From Candidatus Sumerlaeota bacterium (GTDB lineage: Bacteria; Sumerlaeota; Sumerlaeia; MWCT01; JAGHBZ01), in assembly GCA_021160705.1 (NCBI GenBank), contig JAGHBZ010000323.1:1-7902 (forward strand): a stretch of 7,902 nt of DNA, in the 5' to 3' direction. The notes under the pieces are model-generated. The model had not been told where the DNA came from and ran no database searches. It saw only the letters and a program-made list of their open reading frames with translations. Below, piece after piece: positions 1 to 6,190 of the stretch (position 1 is its first letter; each line of letters starts with the position of its first letter). The position numbers were made by a program, and so were the translations under genes.

Positions 1-113
1 CTCTTTACTCATATTTATATCTGTGGGATTATTTTTTCTCTTAGCCTGTATAGTCCCCCTCCTGGATGGGAGTGCTTTGAGACGTTTCTTCCAATAAAGC
101 TGGCATATTGAAA

Positions 114-827
114 TTAACGAAGTAATGCTATCATCTCTCTTACAGCTCTCTCTATCCCCACAAAGACTGAATAACTAATAATACTATGTCCAATATTCAA
201 ATCTTCTATCTCAGGAATTGAGGCAATAGGAGAGACATTCCGATAATTCAGTCCATGCCCCGCATTAACCCGCAACCCCAATTCACGTGCGTATTTTGCC
301 ATTTCTACTATGCTCTTAAGTTCACGTTCTATGGCTTTTTCTGTTCGGGCATTTGCGTATGCGCCAGTATGAATCTCTATAAATGTTGCTCCCACTTTTT
401 TACTGGCGAGCACCTGGTCTTTTCTGGGAATGATGAAAAGACTCACCGGGATGCCTGCTGATTGTAAAGTAGAGACAACACCTTTTATTCGTCGCTGGTA
501 TCTCACAACATCCAATCCTCCTTCGGTAGTGACTTCCTGACGCCGTTCCGGAACCAGGGTCGCCATATCAGGTTTATACTTCAGAGCAATTCTCACCATT
601 TCCTTTGTCGCTGCCATCTCCAGATTAAGTTTTGTTTTCACTACTTTTCTTAACACCTCAAGGTCTCGTTCCTGGATGTGACGTCGGTCCTCACGCAGAT
701 GGATAGTAATCCCGCGCGCACCAGCCAATTCGCAGATAATTGCTGCGCCTACCGGGTCTGGCTCGTCAATTTTTCGAGCCTCCCGAAGGGTAGCTACGTG
801 GTCTACATTTACACATAACACCGCCAT
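114..827 (-). CDS. pdxJ: Pyridoxine 5'-phosphate synthase PdxJ
   Basis: Cytosolic enzyme of the DXP-dependent vitamin B6 pathway. It condenses 3-amino-2-oxopropyl phosphate with 1-deoxy-D-xylulose 5-phosphate to give pyridoxine 5'-phosphate. The 237-residue protein has the usual length and reads as a complete TIM barrel. Visible family motifs are NVDHVATLREAR (7-18), HLREDRRHI (43-51), LNLEMA with the catalytic Glu70, VPERRQEVTTEGGLD (92-106), EIHTGAYA (151-158), VNAGHGLNY (188-196, His191) and NIGHSII (211-217). The start is supported by a strong SD-like AAGGAGTGAGG at 842-832, just upstream of ATG at 827. It is the last confident gene of the minus-strand group after cdaA and cdaR, separated from cdaR by 211 bp, so it may be read through or have its own promoter. 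Identity is near certain from the motifs; co-transcription is inferred. Confidence 0.97.
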   Translation of the reverse strand: MAVLCVNVDHVATLREARKIDEPDPVGAAIICELAGARGITIHLREDRRHIQERDLEVLRKVVKTKLNLEMAATKEMVRIALKYKPDMATLVPERRQEVTTEGGLDVVRYQRRIKGVVSTLQSAGIPVSLFIIPRKDQVLASKKVGATFIEIHTGAYANARTEKAIERELKSIVEMAKYARELGLRVNAGHGLNYRNVSPIASIPEIEDLNIGHSIISYSVFVGIERAVREMIALLR

Positions 828-833
828 TTTACC

Positions 834-941
834 TCACTCCTTATTAAGAATTAAGAATAGAGTTGCCCTTAAACCCCGGTGCGAATATACCGAGTTAAAT
901 ATAAGTTCTTCCTTCGGAACTCTTTCAAACGAATGAATCAT
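834..941 (-). CDS. Candidate 35-aa small ORF coupled to pdxJ
   Basis: A short open frame begins at ATG 941-939 and ends at TGA 836-834, inside the pdxJ Shine-Dalgarno region and 6 nt before the pdxJ start. An AGGA at 951-948 lies 6 nt upstream of the ATG, a usable ribosome site. The frame could be extended to an ATG at 968, giving 44 residues, but that start has no SD. The peptide starts MIHSFERVPKEEL and resembles no family I recognise; it has no clear membrane segment or motif. It could be a translational-coupling leader for pdxJ or simply chance open frame in an AT-rich spacer. The chance explanation is more likely given its length. Confidence 0.22.
   Translation of the reverse strand: MIHSFERVPKEELIFNSVYSHRGLRATLFLILNKE
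898..928 (-). promoter_or_regulatory. Weak candidate promoter for pdxJ
   Basis: On the minus strand TTGAAA (928-923) is followed after 19 bp by TATATT (903-898), a good -10 match but with a spacer longer than the preferred 17 bp. A small inverted repeat AGTTC/GAACT (904-908 and 917-921) lies in the spacer. If real it would let pdxJ be transcribed separately from cdaA-cdaR. Evidence is pattern matching only. Confidence 0.22.
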
Positions 942-1038
942 TAAAAATCCTGTTATGATTAATTTCATATTTGCTGAATAGGGCTCTTTTTATAAGTGCT
1001 GTATGTCTGTCCTAACCCCTGAGAGAGCCTTAATTTTC

Positions 1039-2061
1039 TTATTCGGTTTTTGCCTGTTTTATTTCTAATTCTACTGCTTCGGGCTTGACTGAGATTATTC
1101 CTACTTTCTCTTTTATGCTCGGACTCACATCTTCACGGAATTTAGCCTCAATGGCTACTTTACCGTGAAATCCGACGGTCTCATCAATTGGCTGAACTGG
1201 TTCACAGTAAAAATCGCTGGCACTTAAATCCTTTATAATACTCAACGGTGCTTTTACTTCAATAGTTGCTGTCTTCGGGCTATATACAGTCTCTATGTTC
1301 TGCGTAAATGTCTTTATCTCGATGGGCACAGAGTGAATCTTTTTTATCTTCTCCACCTCGGCAACGCCTACAATGACCTGAACAAACTCATCCTCTGGAT
1401 TGACTAACTCTAACCCCCTGGGCACATTTAGCTTCACTGTCCGAAAGAATGAACTACTCTCGCCACTTATATCCACCTCGTCTGTCTTGAGTACAATCTT
1501 TCCATTATTTACTTCTTTCAGGATTTGTAGAGTCTTGGCGGGAGCTGTGACTTTGACTCTGGGTGGTTGTGCTCGTGGCGACTCCGCTATTCGGAAGCCT
1601 TCCTTTAATTTACCCCGTATCACGGGTTTTACCTCTGCCCACTCAATATTCATCTTTGCGCGAATTGAGATACGTTTGGGTTGCACTATCTCAATCACTT
1701 TTACACGGTCTGAAACATTCCTATTCTTGACCACATCTATCGGGGTGAGTAACCAGGTGGTGGAGATTACCTGTTCACGGCGCGTAAATTCCGGGAGATT
1801 GTTCAGGTCTATTACTACTTTAAAGTTCGGCGCAATAATTGAACTCTTTTGAGCCTTTGGATACTGAACTGTGATAATTGTCTCCTTCGGTGCTATCTCT
1901 ATATCATAGTTCTCAGGTGCGTTTATTACTTCTACACTAACTGTGAGGTTATCGCTCTCAATATCTGCCTCAGCTGCAATGAGCCAGATAACAAACGCAA
2001 TTAATAACGACGATAAAATAAGTATAAAATCAGAAGATATACGATGTCGTTTAGTCCTCAT
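1039..2061 (-). CDS. cdaR: CdaR, YbbR-domain regulator of diadenylate cyclase
   Basis: Membrane-anchored, mostly extracytoplasmic protein that modulates the diadenylate cyclase CdaA in species where it has been studied. I place the start at ATG 2061-2059, giving 340 residues. The longer in-frame start at 2184 would lie deep inside cdaA and add an unlikely N-terminus. An AAGGAAG sits about 9 nt upstream of the chosen ATG. The N-terminus MRTKRHRISS is basic and is followed by one hydrophobic segment (about 11-30, ending IWLIAAEAD), which fits an uncleaved signal anchor. The rest is beta-rich and divides into about three YbbR-like repeats (roughly 35-130, 131-235 and 240-335), with the typical V-x-V-x-A-P turns near 168-175 and 266-272. 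The sequence is divergent, so the call rests on architecture plus position. The gene overlaps the end of cdaA by 11 bp, implying translational coupling. In many genomes glmM follows; here it does not. Confidence 0.9.
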   Translation of the reverse strand: MRTKRHRISSDFILILSSLLIAFVIWLIAAEADIESDNLTVSVEVINAPENYDIEIAPKETIITVQYPKAQKSSIIAPNFKVVIDLNNLPEFTRREQVISTTWLLTPIDVVKNRNVSDRVKVIEIVQPKRISIRAKMNIEWAEVKPVIRGKLKEGFRIAESPRAQPPRVKVTAPAKTLQILKEVNNGKIVLKTDEVDISGESSSFFRTVKLNVPRGLELVNPEDEFVQVIVGVAEVEKIKKIHSVPIEIKTFTQNIETVYSPKTATIEVKAPLSIIKDLSASDFYCEPVQPIDETVGFHGKVAIEAKFREDVSPSIKEKVGIISVKPEAVELEIKQAKTE

Positions 2062-2854
2062 CTTCTTTTTCTTCCTTAATCCCCAGGAGTTCGGTAAGGC
2101 GTTTTTTAAGTACGTCGAGTTGCAAACCACGTTCAAGATTTCCCATAACTGCCAGAGAGATAGTGCCGGTCTCTTCGGAGACAACTATTACAATGGCATC
2201 GCTCTCTTCAGAGAGTCCAATTGCAGCTCTGTGACGAGTGCCTAATTCTTTGCTTAATGTCGGGTCATCGCTAAGTGGCAGGATACATCCAGCTGCCACA
2301 ATGCGGTTGTTTCTTATAATCGCAGCACCATCGTGCAATGGCGAAAACGGAGCAAAAATGGTTCGTAATAAATCTGAGGTCACTGCACTATCTATCTCCA
2401 CACCAGTATCAATGAATGTCTTTAAAGGGTTCTGGCGTTCTATCACGATAAGCCCCCCAATACGGCGTTTGGACATAATATTGACAGCTTTAATTATTTC
2501 GTCAATAAATTCACCACCCTGTGTGAAGAAGTGGCGAAAGAGTTTTATCTGTCCTGCTTCTGTGAGGGCACGCCGAAGCTCATTTTGAAAGAGCAAAATA
2601 AACATCAATACCACAATAAGCCAGAAACTCCGAAACAATAAAGTTATCGCTGAGAGCCGTGCCAGTCGGGCTAAAAAGTAGATTAAAAAAGAAATGAGCA
2701 GTATTCCGATTAATCCACGAAGCGCCACCGCAGAACGCGTCCCTTTTAGCAACGAAAACAGAAAATAAAATAGCAAAGCTACCAGCAGAATATCTACTGC
2801 ATCATTCCACTGTATCCCGCTGATTAATGCCCAGAGTTCTCTTAGTGCTACCAT
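2051..2854 (-). CDS. cdaA: Diadenylate cyclase CdaA
   Basis: Membrane enzyme that joins two ATP molecules to make cyclic di-AMP, a second messenger controlling potassium and osmolyte balance and cell-wall stress. The 267-residue protein has the standard CdaA layout: three N-terminal membrane segments (about 19-36, 46-64 and 69-90), the family junction FQNELRRALTEAG (89-101), and a cytosolic DAC (DisA_N) domain from about 118 to 250. Catalytic and nucleotide-binding motifs are intact: LHDGAAII with D175-G176-A177, GTRHRAAIGLSE with R207-H208-R209, and VSEETGTIS (225-233). The C-terminal tail is highly charged (KEEKEDED). The start ATG 2854-2852 is preceded by AAGGGA at 2862-2857, slightly close. 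It is the first confident gene of the minus-strand group, overlaps cdaR, and has plausible promoters about 120-165 bp upstream. Confidence 0.97.
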   Translation of the reverse strand: MVALRELWALISGIQWNDAVDILLVALLFYFLFSLLKGTRSAVALRGLIGILLISFLIYFLARLARLSAITLLFRSFWLIVVLMFILLFQNELRRALTEAGQIKLFRHFFTQGGEFIDEIIKAVNIMSKRRIGGLIVIERQNPLKTFIDTGVEIDSAVTSDLLRTIFAPFSPLHDGAAIIRNNRIVAAGCILPLSDDPTLSKELGTRHRAAIGLSEESDAIVIVVSEETGTISLAVMGNLERGLQLDVLKKRLTELLGIKEEKEDED

Positions 2855-2919
2855 TGTCCCTTACAAAAATCCATCTTTCCAGTTTCAGAGTTCCAGACTA
2901 CCCTCGAATTTTGTGTCAT
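2848..2919 (-). CDS. Candidate 23-codon upstream ORF overlapping the cdaA start
   Basis: ATG at 2919-2917 opens a 23-residue frame ending at TAG 2850-2848, so it overlaps the cdaA start by 7 nt in another frame. GAGG ends 3 nt before this ATG, within a purine-rich AGGAAGAGG, a better ribosome site than that of cdaA itself. The peptide begins MTQNSRVVWNSETGK and has no recognisable domain. Stop-start overlap of this type is typical of translational coupling, so the frame could set the rate of cdaA translation. Nothing but position and SD supports it, and a chance ORF is possible. Confidence 0.25.
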   Translation of the reverse strand: MTQNSRVVWNSETGKMDFCKGQW

Positions 2920-2972
2920 TGACCTCTTCCTGAATCGGACACATTCCTTAATCTCAATTTTGTTCTGTTTGG

Positions 2973-3001
2973 CGTATAAAAAGCAATTAAATATTATTCA
3001 A
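2973..3001 (-). promoter_or_regulatory. Candidate proximal cdaA promoter (P2)
   Basis: Minus-strand TTGAAT (3001-2996) and TATACG (2978-2973) are separated by 17 bp. Initiation near 2966 would give a leader of about 110 nt. The -10 box overlaps one copy of an 11-bp direct repeat. One of the two overlapping promoters, or neither, may be used. Confidence 0.35.
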
Positions 3002-3031
3002 CGTGGTTGTAATTTGCAAAATAAAAAGCAA
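2976..3031 (-). repeat. Pair of 11-bp direct repeats at the cdaA promoters
   Basis: TTGCTTTTTAT occurs twice on the minus strand, at 3031-3021 and 2986-2976, with starts 45 bp apart. The upstream copy sits just before the P1 -35 box and the downstream copy overlaps the P2 -10 box. The spacing and placement suit a regulator site, but the repeats are AT-rich and could be chance. Confidence 0.5.
2991..3019 (-). promoter_or_regulatory. Candidate distal cdaA promoter (P1)
   Basis: Minus-strand TTGCAA (3019-3014) and TAATAT (2996-2991) are separated by exactly 17 bp, four of six consensus positions each. Initiation near 2984 would give a leader of about 130 nt before cdaA. It overlaps the second candidate promoter: its -10 box shares base 2996 with the -35 box of P2. 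Confidence 0.4.
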
Positions 3032-3092
3032 CTCTTGAGAATGCAATAGAATTTCTCACCTTGTTACCCCCTGGCTTAGATTAAAGGATTGA

Positions 3093-3173
3093 ATGGTGTC
3101 AATTTTTGATTCTCAAAATTCTGTCCGGGGTTCAGCTCTTGCTCTTTCTCCTGAAATTCGTACTGAAAGTTAG
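3093..3173 (+). CDS. Candidate 26-aa small ORF upstream of alaS
   Basis: ATG 3093-3095 to TAG 3171-3173 encodes 26 residues, with AAAGGA ending 4 nt before the start, a fair ribosome site. The middle contains a GSALALS stretch with two alanine codons. It lies about 200 bp before alaS and upstream of the better alaS promoter candidate, and I saw no clear promoter before it. It could be a leader peptide, but two alanine codons are few for attenuation; a chance frame is more likely. Confidence 0.18.
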   Translation: MVSIFDSQNSVRGSALALSPEIRTES

Positions 3174-3260
3174 TTATCAGAATCTTTGTGGGTTCTTTTT
3201 ATGGGTCTCTTGGTGTTGGATTTTGGTTAAACTGCAGAGATTTATACTCCCAACTCCCTA

Positions 3261-3278
3261 TGCCTACAGATAGAGGCA
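3261..3278. repeat. Short inverted repeat upstream of alaS
   Basis: TGCCT (3261-3265) and AGGCA (3274-3278) are perfect 5-bp arms around an 8-nt loop. There is no T-tract, so it is not a Rho-independent terminator. It lies upstream of the alaS promoter candidate, so it may be a protein site or a dispersed palindrome, or mean nothing. Confidence 0.35.
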
Positions 3279-3300
3279 GGAGCGAATACTGTATAACTGT

Positions 3301-3330
3301 TTGACAGGATGAGTCATTTGTCGGTAGACT
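3301..3330 (+). promoter_or_regulatory. Candidate alaS promoter
   Basis: A perfect TTGACA (3301-3306) is followed after 18 bp by TAGACT (3325-3330), which matches the -10 consensus at four of six positions. Initiation near 3337 would give a leader of about 33 nt that includes two SD-like sites. The perfect -35 box makes this the best promoter candidate in the spacer. Confidence 0.45.
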
Positions 3331-3369
3331 TTTCATTTTAGATGTGATTTTAGGAGCAAAAGGAGCGAT

Positions 3370-6036
3370 ATGATAAGCTCAAAAGAGCTACGGCGGATTT
3401 TTGTGGAATTTTTTAAGGAACGCGGGCATCAGCACGTTCCGAGTTCACCATTGATTCCGCCAGATGACCCAACGTTGTTGTTCACGTCTGCGGGTATGGT
3501 GCAGTTCAAGCCGTTATGGGCTGGGATGGTAGACCCGTTGCCTTACCGACGTGCAGTAACTGTACAGACCTGTTTTCGTGCCGGGGGAAAGGGGAGCGAC
3601 CTGGAGAACGTCGGTAAAACGCTGAGACATCTCACCTTCTTTGAGATGCTTGGCAATTTTAGTTTTGGTGATTATTTCAAACGAGAAGCCATACAGTGGG
3701 CATGGGAGTTTGTGACTCAGGTAGTGAAGATGCCCAGAGAACGCCTCTATGTATCTGTGCATTATGAGGATGAGGAGGCGTACAAAATCTGGAATGAAGA
3801 AATCGGACTCTCGTCTGATAGAATCGTTGCACTCGGCGATGAAGCCAACTTCTGGGGACCCGCGGGTGAGACCGGCGCCTGCGGTCCGTGTAGCGAGATT
3901 TATTTTGATATGGGTGAAGAACGTAGCTGCGGTAAACCTACCTGCACTGTGGGTTGTGATTGTGAACGGTATCTGGAGTTCTGGAATATGGTCTTTCCGC
4001 AATTTGACCAGCAACCAGATGGGACTCGCCTGCCACTGAAAAATCGTGGCATTGATACAGGAATGGGACTTGAACGACTGGCGTGTATTGTCCAGAATAA
4101 GCCCACCCTCTATGAGACCGACCTTCTTTATCCGCTGGTTTCTTCAGCCTCTGAACTCATTGGCGTGAACTATAAGAGAGACCTTGAGACTACATTATCA
4201 ATGAACGTGGTAGCTGACCACATACGAGGACTGGTATTTGTGCTCAGTGAAGGCGTTGTGCCCTCAAACGAGGGGCGTGGTTACGTGCTGAGGCGTGTGT
4301 TGCGTCGTGCAGTTCGCCACTATAAAAAATTAGGCTACGATGAACCCTGCCTCTATCGACTTGTGGATGTGGTCATTGACATAATGGGCGACGAATACCC
4401 TCAGATTAAATCACATCCTGAACAGGTCAAAAAAGTGATTCGACTTGAAGAAGAACGATTCCATCGCACACTCTCCCAGGGGATAGAGCTCCTTAATAAA
4501 ATTATTGAAGACGTGAAGAAATCCGGAGAAAAGGTCATTGATGGTAAGGAGGTATTTCGTCTCTACGATACGTATGGATTCCCGGTAGACCTGACGCTTG
4601 AGATTGCCGCAGAAGAAGGTGTGGATATTGACAGAGCAGGGTTTGAGCGGTGTCTGGCTGAACAGAAACGCATAGCACGTGCCTCCTGGAAAGGTGCTCA
4701 AACGTTTGAGAAACTTGAGACCCAACTCAAAGACATTATCCAGGAATATGGCAGGACTCGTTTTGTGGGGTATGGGCAACTGGAGACACGGGCAAACATA
4801 GTGGCGATTTTAGACCTTCAAGACCATCGCCTCACCACTATTGAAAAGGGCAAAGAAGCCCGACTGGTTCTGGACGAGTCACCGTTTTACGGCGAAGCAG
4901 GCGGGCAGGTGGGAGATACCGGCAGGATTTATCTCAATGAGTCCATCTTTGAAGTTAAAGATACTCAACGTACCCCGGGCAACATATTTATCCATACAGG
5001 CGTGGTCAGAGAAGGCAAGTTCAAGGTAGGCGATATTGTGAACGCTGAGGTTGATAGAGACAGACGTCTTGCAATTATGCGTCATCACACTGCGACACAT
5101 CTCTTGCAGGGTGCATTAAAACGAATTGTCGGGTCACATATTACTCAGTCTGGCTCGCTGGTACACCCGGAGTATTTGCGTTTTGATTTCACGCACATTG
5201 AACCTCTCTCCTCAGAGCAGATTTACGAAGTCGAGCGGATGGTGAACCAGAAGATTATGGAAGATATTCCTGTGGAGGCAATGGAATTGCCGATTGAGGA
5301 GGCAAAAAAACTGGGTGCCATTGCCCCGTTTGGTGAAAAATACGGAACCATCGTTCGGGTAATCAAAATCGGGGAGTTCAGTATGGAATTTTGTGGCGGG
5401 ACTCACCTTGACCGAACAGGACAAATCGGCTTCTTTAAGATTATCAGCGAGTCCAGTATTGCAACCGGGATACGCCGCATAGAAGCAAAAGCCGGTCTAC
5501 CCGCATTTGAAGAATTTCATAAAGCTACATCAACAATAGCTGAACTCAGTGCACGATTATCTGTTCCTCCAGAACAGCTAATCTCTCAGGTGGAGGCATT
5601 ATTATCCGCCCGGAAAGAACTGAAAAAGGAAATTCAAAAACTTCACCAGCAAGCTCTACTTACGCAAATAGACGACATCATTGCATCTGCACAATCAGTG
5701 AACAATGTGAAAATTGTCACTTATAAATTATACGACGTGCAAACCGAAGCGCTGCGTAACCTCGCCGATAGTATTAAATCAAAAGTCAAAAATAACGTGG
5801 TCATTATGCTGGCGGGTGTAGATAAAGAGTCAAACAAAGTCCAGTTAATCTGTTCTGTTAGTGCGGATATAGCAGACAAACTGCCTGCTAATAAGCTGGT
5901 CAATGAGGTCGCAAAACAAATTGGTGGTGGGGGTGGCGGCAGAGCTCAGATGGCTCAGGCTGGCGGTAAGCATCCTGAAAAACTTGATGATGCATTCCAG
6001 TTACTTCGTCAGAGCATTGCTGAGCTGCTGTCCTGA
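3370..6036 (+). CDS. alaS: Alanyl-tRNA synthetase AlaS
   Basis: Cytosolic class II synthetase that activates alanine with ATP and charges tRNA-Ala, and edits mischarged Ser- and Gly-tRNA. At 888 residues it is full length. Domains in order: catalytic core (about 1-240) with LLFTSAGMVQFKPLW (36-50), QTCFRAGGKGSDLENVG (66-82), HLTFFEMLGNFSFGDYFK (87-104), WGPAGETGACGPCSEI (162-177) and RGIDTGMGLERL (226-237); tRNA-recognition helices (about 240-450); editing domain with zinc ligands H573-x3-H577 and C675-x3-H679; and a C-terminal coiled coil plus DHHA1 region (about 730-888) ending in the glycine loop around 852-866. A Cys-rich insertion C187, C192, C196, C198 is the common bacterial variant. 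Start ATG 3370 has AGGAG at 3361-3365, 4 nt away, and a second AGGAG at 3352-3356. It is divergent from cdaA and convergent with the channel gene. Confidence 0.98.
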   Translation: MISSKELRRIFVEFFKERGHQHVPSSPLIPPDDPTLLFTSAGMVQFKPLWAGMVDPLPYRRAVTVQTCFRAGGKGSDLENVGKTLRHLTFFEMLGNFSFGDYFKREAIQWAWEFVTQVVKMPRERLYVSVHYEDEEAYKIWNEEIGLSSDRIVALGDEANFWGPAGETGACGPCSEIYFDMGEERSCGKPTCTVGCDCERYLEFWNMVFPQFDQQPDGTRLPLKNRGIDTGMGLERLACIVQNKPTLYETDLLYPLVSSASELIGVNYKRDLETTLSMNVVADHIRGLVFVLSEGVVPSNEGRGYVLRRVLRRAVRHYKKLGYDEPCLYRLVDVVIDIMGDEYPQIKSHPEQVKKVIRLEEERFHRTLSQGIELLNKIIEDVKKSGEKVIDGKEVFRLYDTYGFPVDLTLEIAAEEGVDIDRAGFERCLAEQKRIARASWKGAQTFEKLETQLKDIIQEYGRTRFVGYGQLETRANIVAILDLQDHRLTTIEKGKEARLVLDESPFYGEAGGQVGDTGRIYLNESIFEVKDTQRTPGNIFIHTGVVREGKFKVGDIVNAEVDRDRRLAIMRHHTATHLLQGALKRIVGSHITQSGSLVHPEYLRFDFTHIEPLSSEQIYEVERMVNQKIMEDIPVEAMELPIEEAKKLGAIAPFGEKYGTIVRVIKIGEFSMEFCGGTHLDRTGQIGFFKIISESSIATGIRRIEAKAGLPAFEEFHKATSTIAELSARLSVPPEQLISQVEALLSARKELKKEIQKLHQQALLTQIDDIIASAQSVNNVKIVTYKLYDVQTEALRNLADSIKSKVKNNVVIMLAGVDKESNKVQLICSVSADIADKLPANKLVNEVAKQIGGGGGGRAQMAQAGGKHPEKLDDAFQLLRQSIAELLS

Positions 6037-6040
6037 GGAG

Positions 6041-6190
6041 ATGCACGAGATTGTTTATCTGTGTATATGCGAATGGAGGCTCTACGGAGTAGGACTTTGC
6101 CGGTCAAAATTACCGGACTACGCACGTAAAGACCACGAGATTGCAAGGAGATACTATCCAGATTCCCCTGAGAGCATTTTCTCCAGCTGA
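6041..6190 (+). CDS. Doubtful 49-codon ORF downstream of alaS
   Basis: A frame of 49 codons starts at ATG 6041, 5 nt after the alaS stop, and ends at TGA 6188-6190, running into the antisense of the channel gene's 3' end. GAGGAG (6035-6040) directly abuts the ATG with no spacer, which is too close for normal initiation. The peptide (MHEIVYLCICEWRLYG...) has no motif I recognise. A 10-bp repeat CACGAGATTG occurs at 6044-6053 and 6134-6143, exactly 30 codons apart in the same frame. Probably not a gene, but translational reinitiation after alaS cannot be excluded. Confidence 0.12.
   Translation: MHEIVYLCICEWRLYGVGLCRSKLPDYARKDHEIARRYYPDSPESIFSS
6100..6116. other. Small hairpin between convergent genes
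   Basis: CCGGT (6100-6104) and ACCGG (6112-6116) form a 5-bp GC-rich stem with a 7-nt loop, and GTAG (6089-6092) can pair with CTAC (6118-6121) outside it. It sits midway between the ends of alaS and the channel gene, where terminators for both would be expected. It lacks a T-tract on either strand, so a classical intrinsic terminator is not supported. Confidence 0.3.

Larger units (their letters stand above)
2855..3369. other. Divergent spacer between cdaA and alaS
   Basis: This 515-bp stretch has no gene of normal size on either strand. It holds the candidate cdaA promoters and direct repeats (2973-3031), two short SD-preceded frames (2848-2919 minus, 3093-3173 plus), a small inverted repeat (3261-3278), and a candidate alaS promoter (3301-3330). 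I looked for a T-box leader, which often precedes alaS in Firmicutes, and saw no AGGGTGG-type antiterminator bulge and no terminator. I see no c-di-AMP riboswitch or tRNA. It is long for a bacterial spacer, and 3174-3260 remains unexplained. Confidence 0.7.

Noticed and set aside
1..106. Possible gene after pdxJ on the minus strand
   Set aside because: An ATG at 12-10 gives only four codons (MSKE) before the window ends and has no SD. A 21-codon frame at 106-41 also lacks an SD. A strong AGGAGGGGG at 63-55 has no start codon at a usable distance. No gene can be supported.
981..1030. GGCTCT/AGAGCC as a terminator after cdaR
   Set aside because: The 36-nt loop is long and no T-tract follows the stem on the minus strand, so an intrinsic terminator is not supported.
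1400..1852. 150-codon plus-strand frame within cdaR
   Set aside because: It is antisense to cdaR and shows no recognisable domain or convincing ribosome site.
2062..2184. N-terminal extension of cdaR by 41 residues
   Set aside because: It lies wholly within the 3' coding part of cdaA in another frame. The ATG at 2061 is followed at once by the expected basic residues and membrane anchor and has its own ribosome site.
3108..3184. Inverted repeat GATTCT/AGAATC as a regulatory hairpin before alaS
   Set aside because: The arms are 6 bp and 65 bp apart with no extension of pairing, which is expected by chance in AT-rich sequence.
2855..3369. T-box or c-di-AMP riboswitch in the divergent spacer
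   Set aside because: No T-box AGGGTGG-type bulge, no terminator/antiterminator pair and no recognisable riboswitch core were seen.
3514..4014. Long minus-strand open frame inside alaS
   Set aside because: It is antisense to the conserved catalytic core of alaS and its translation has no family resemblance; the other antisense frames in alaS are shadows of the same kind.
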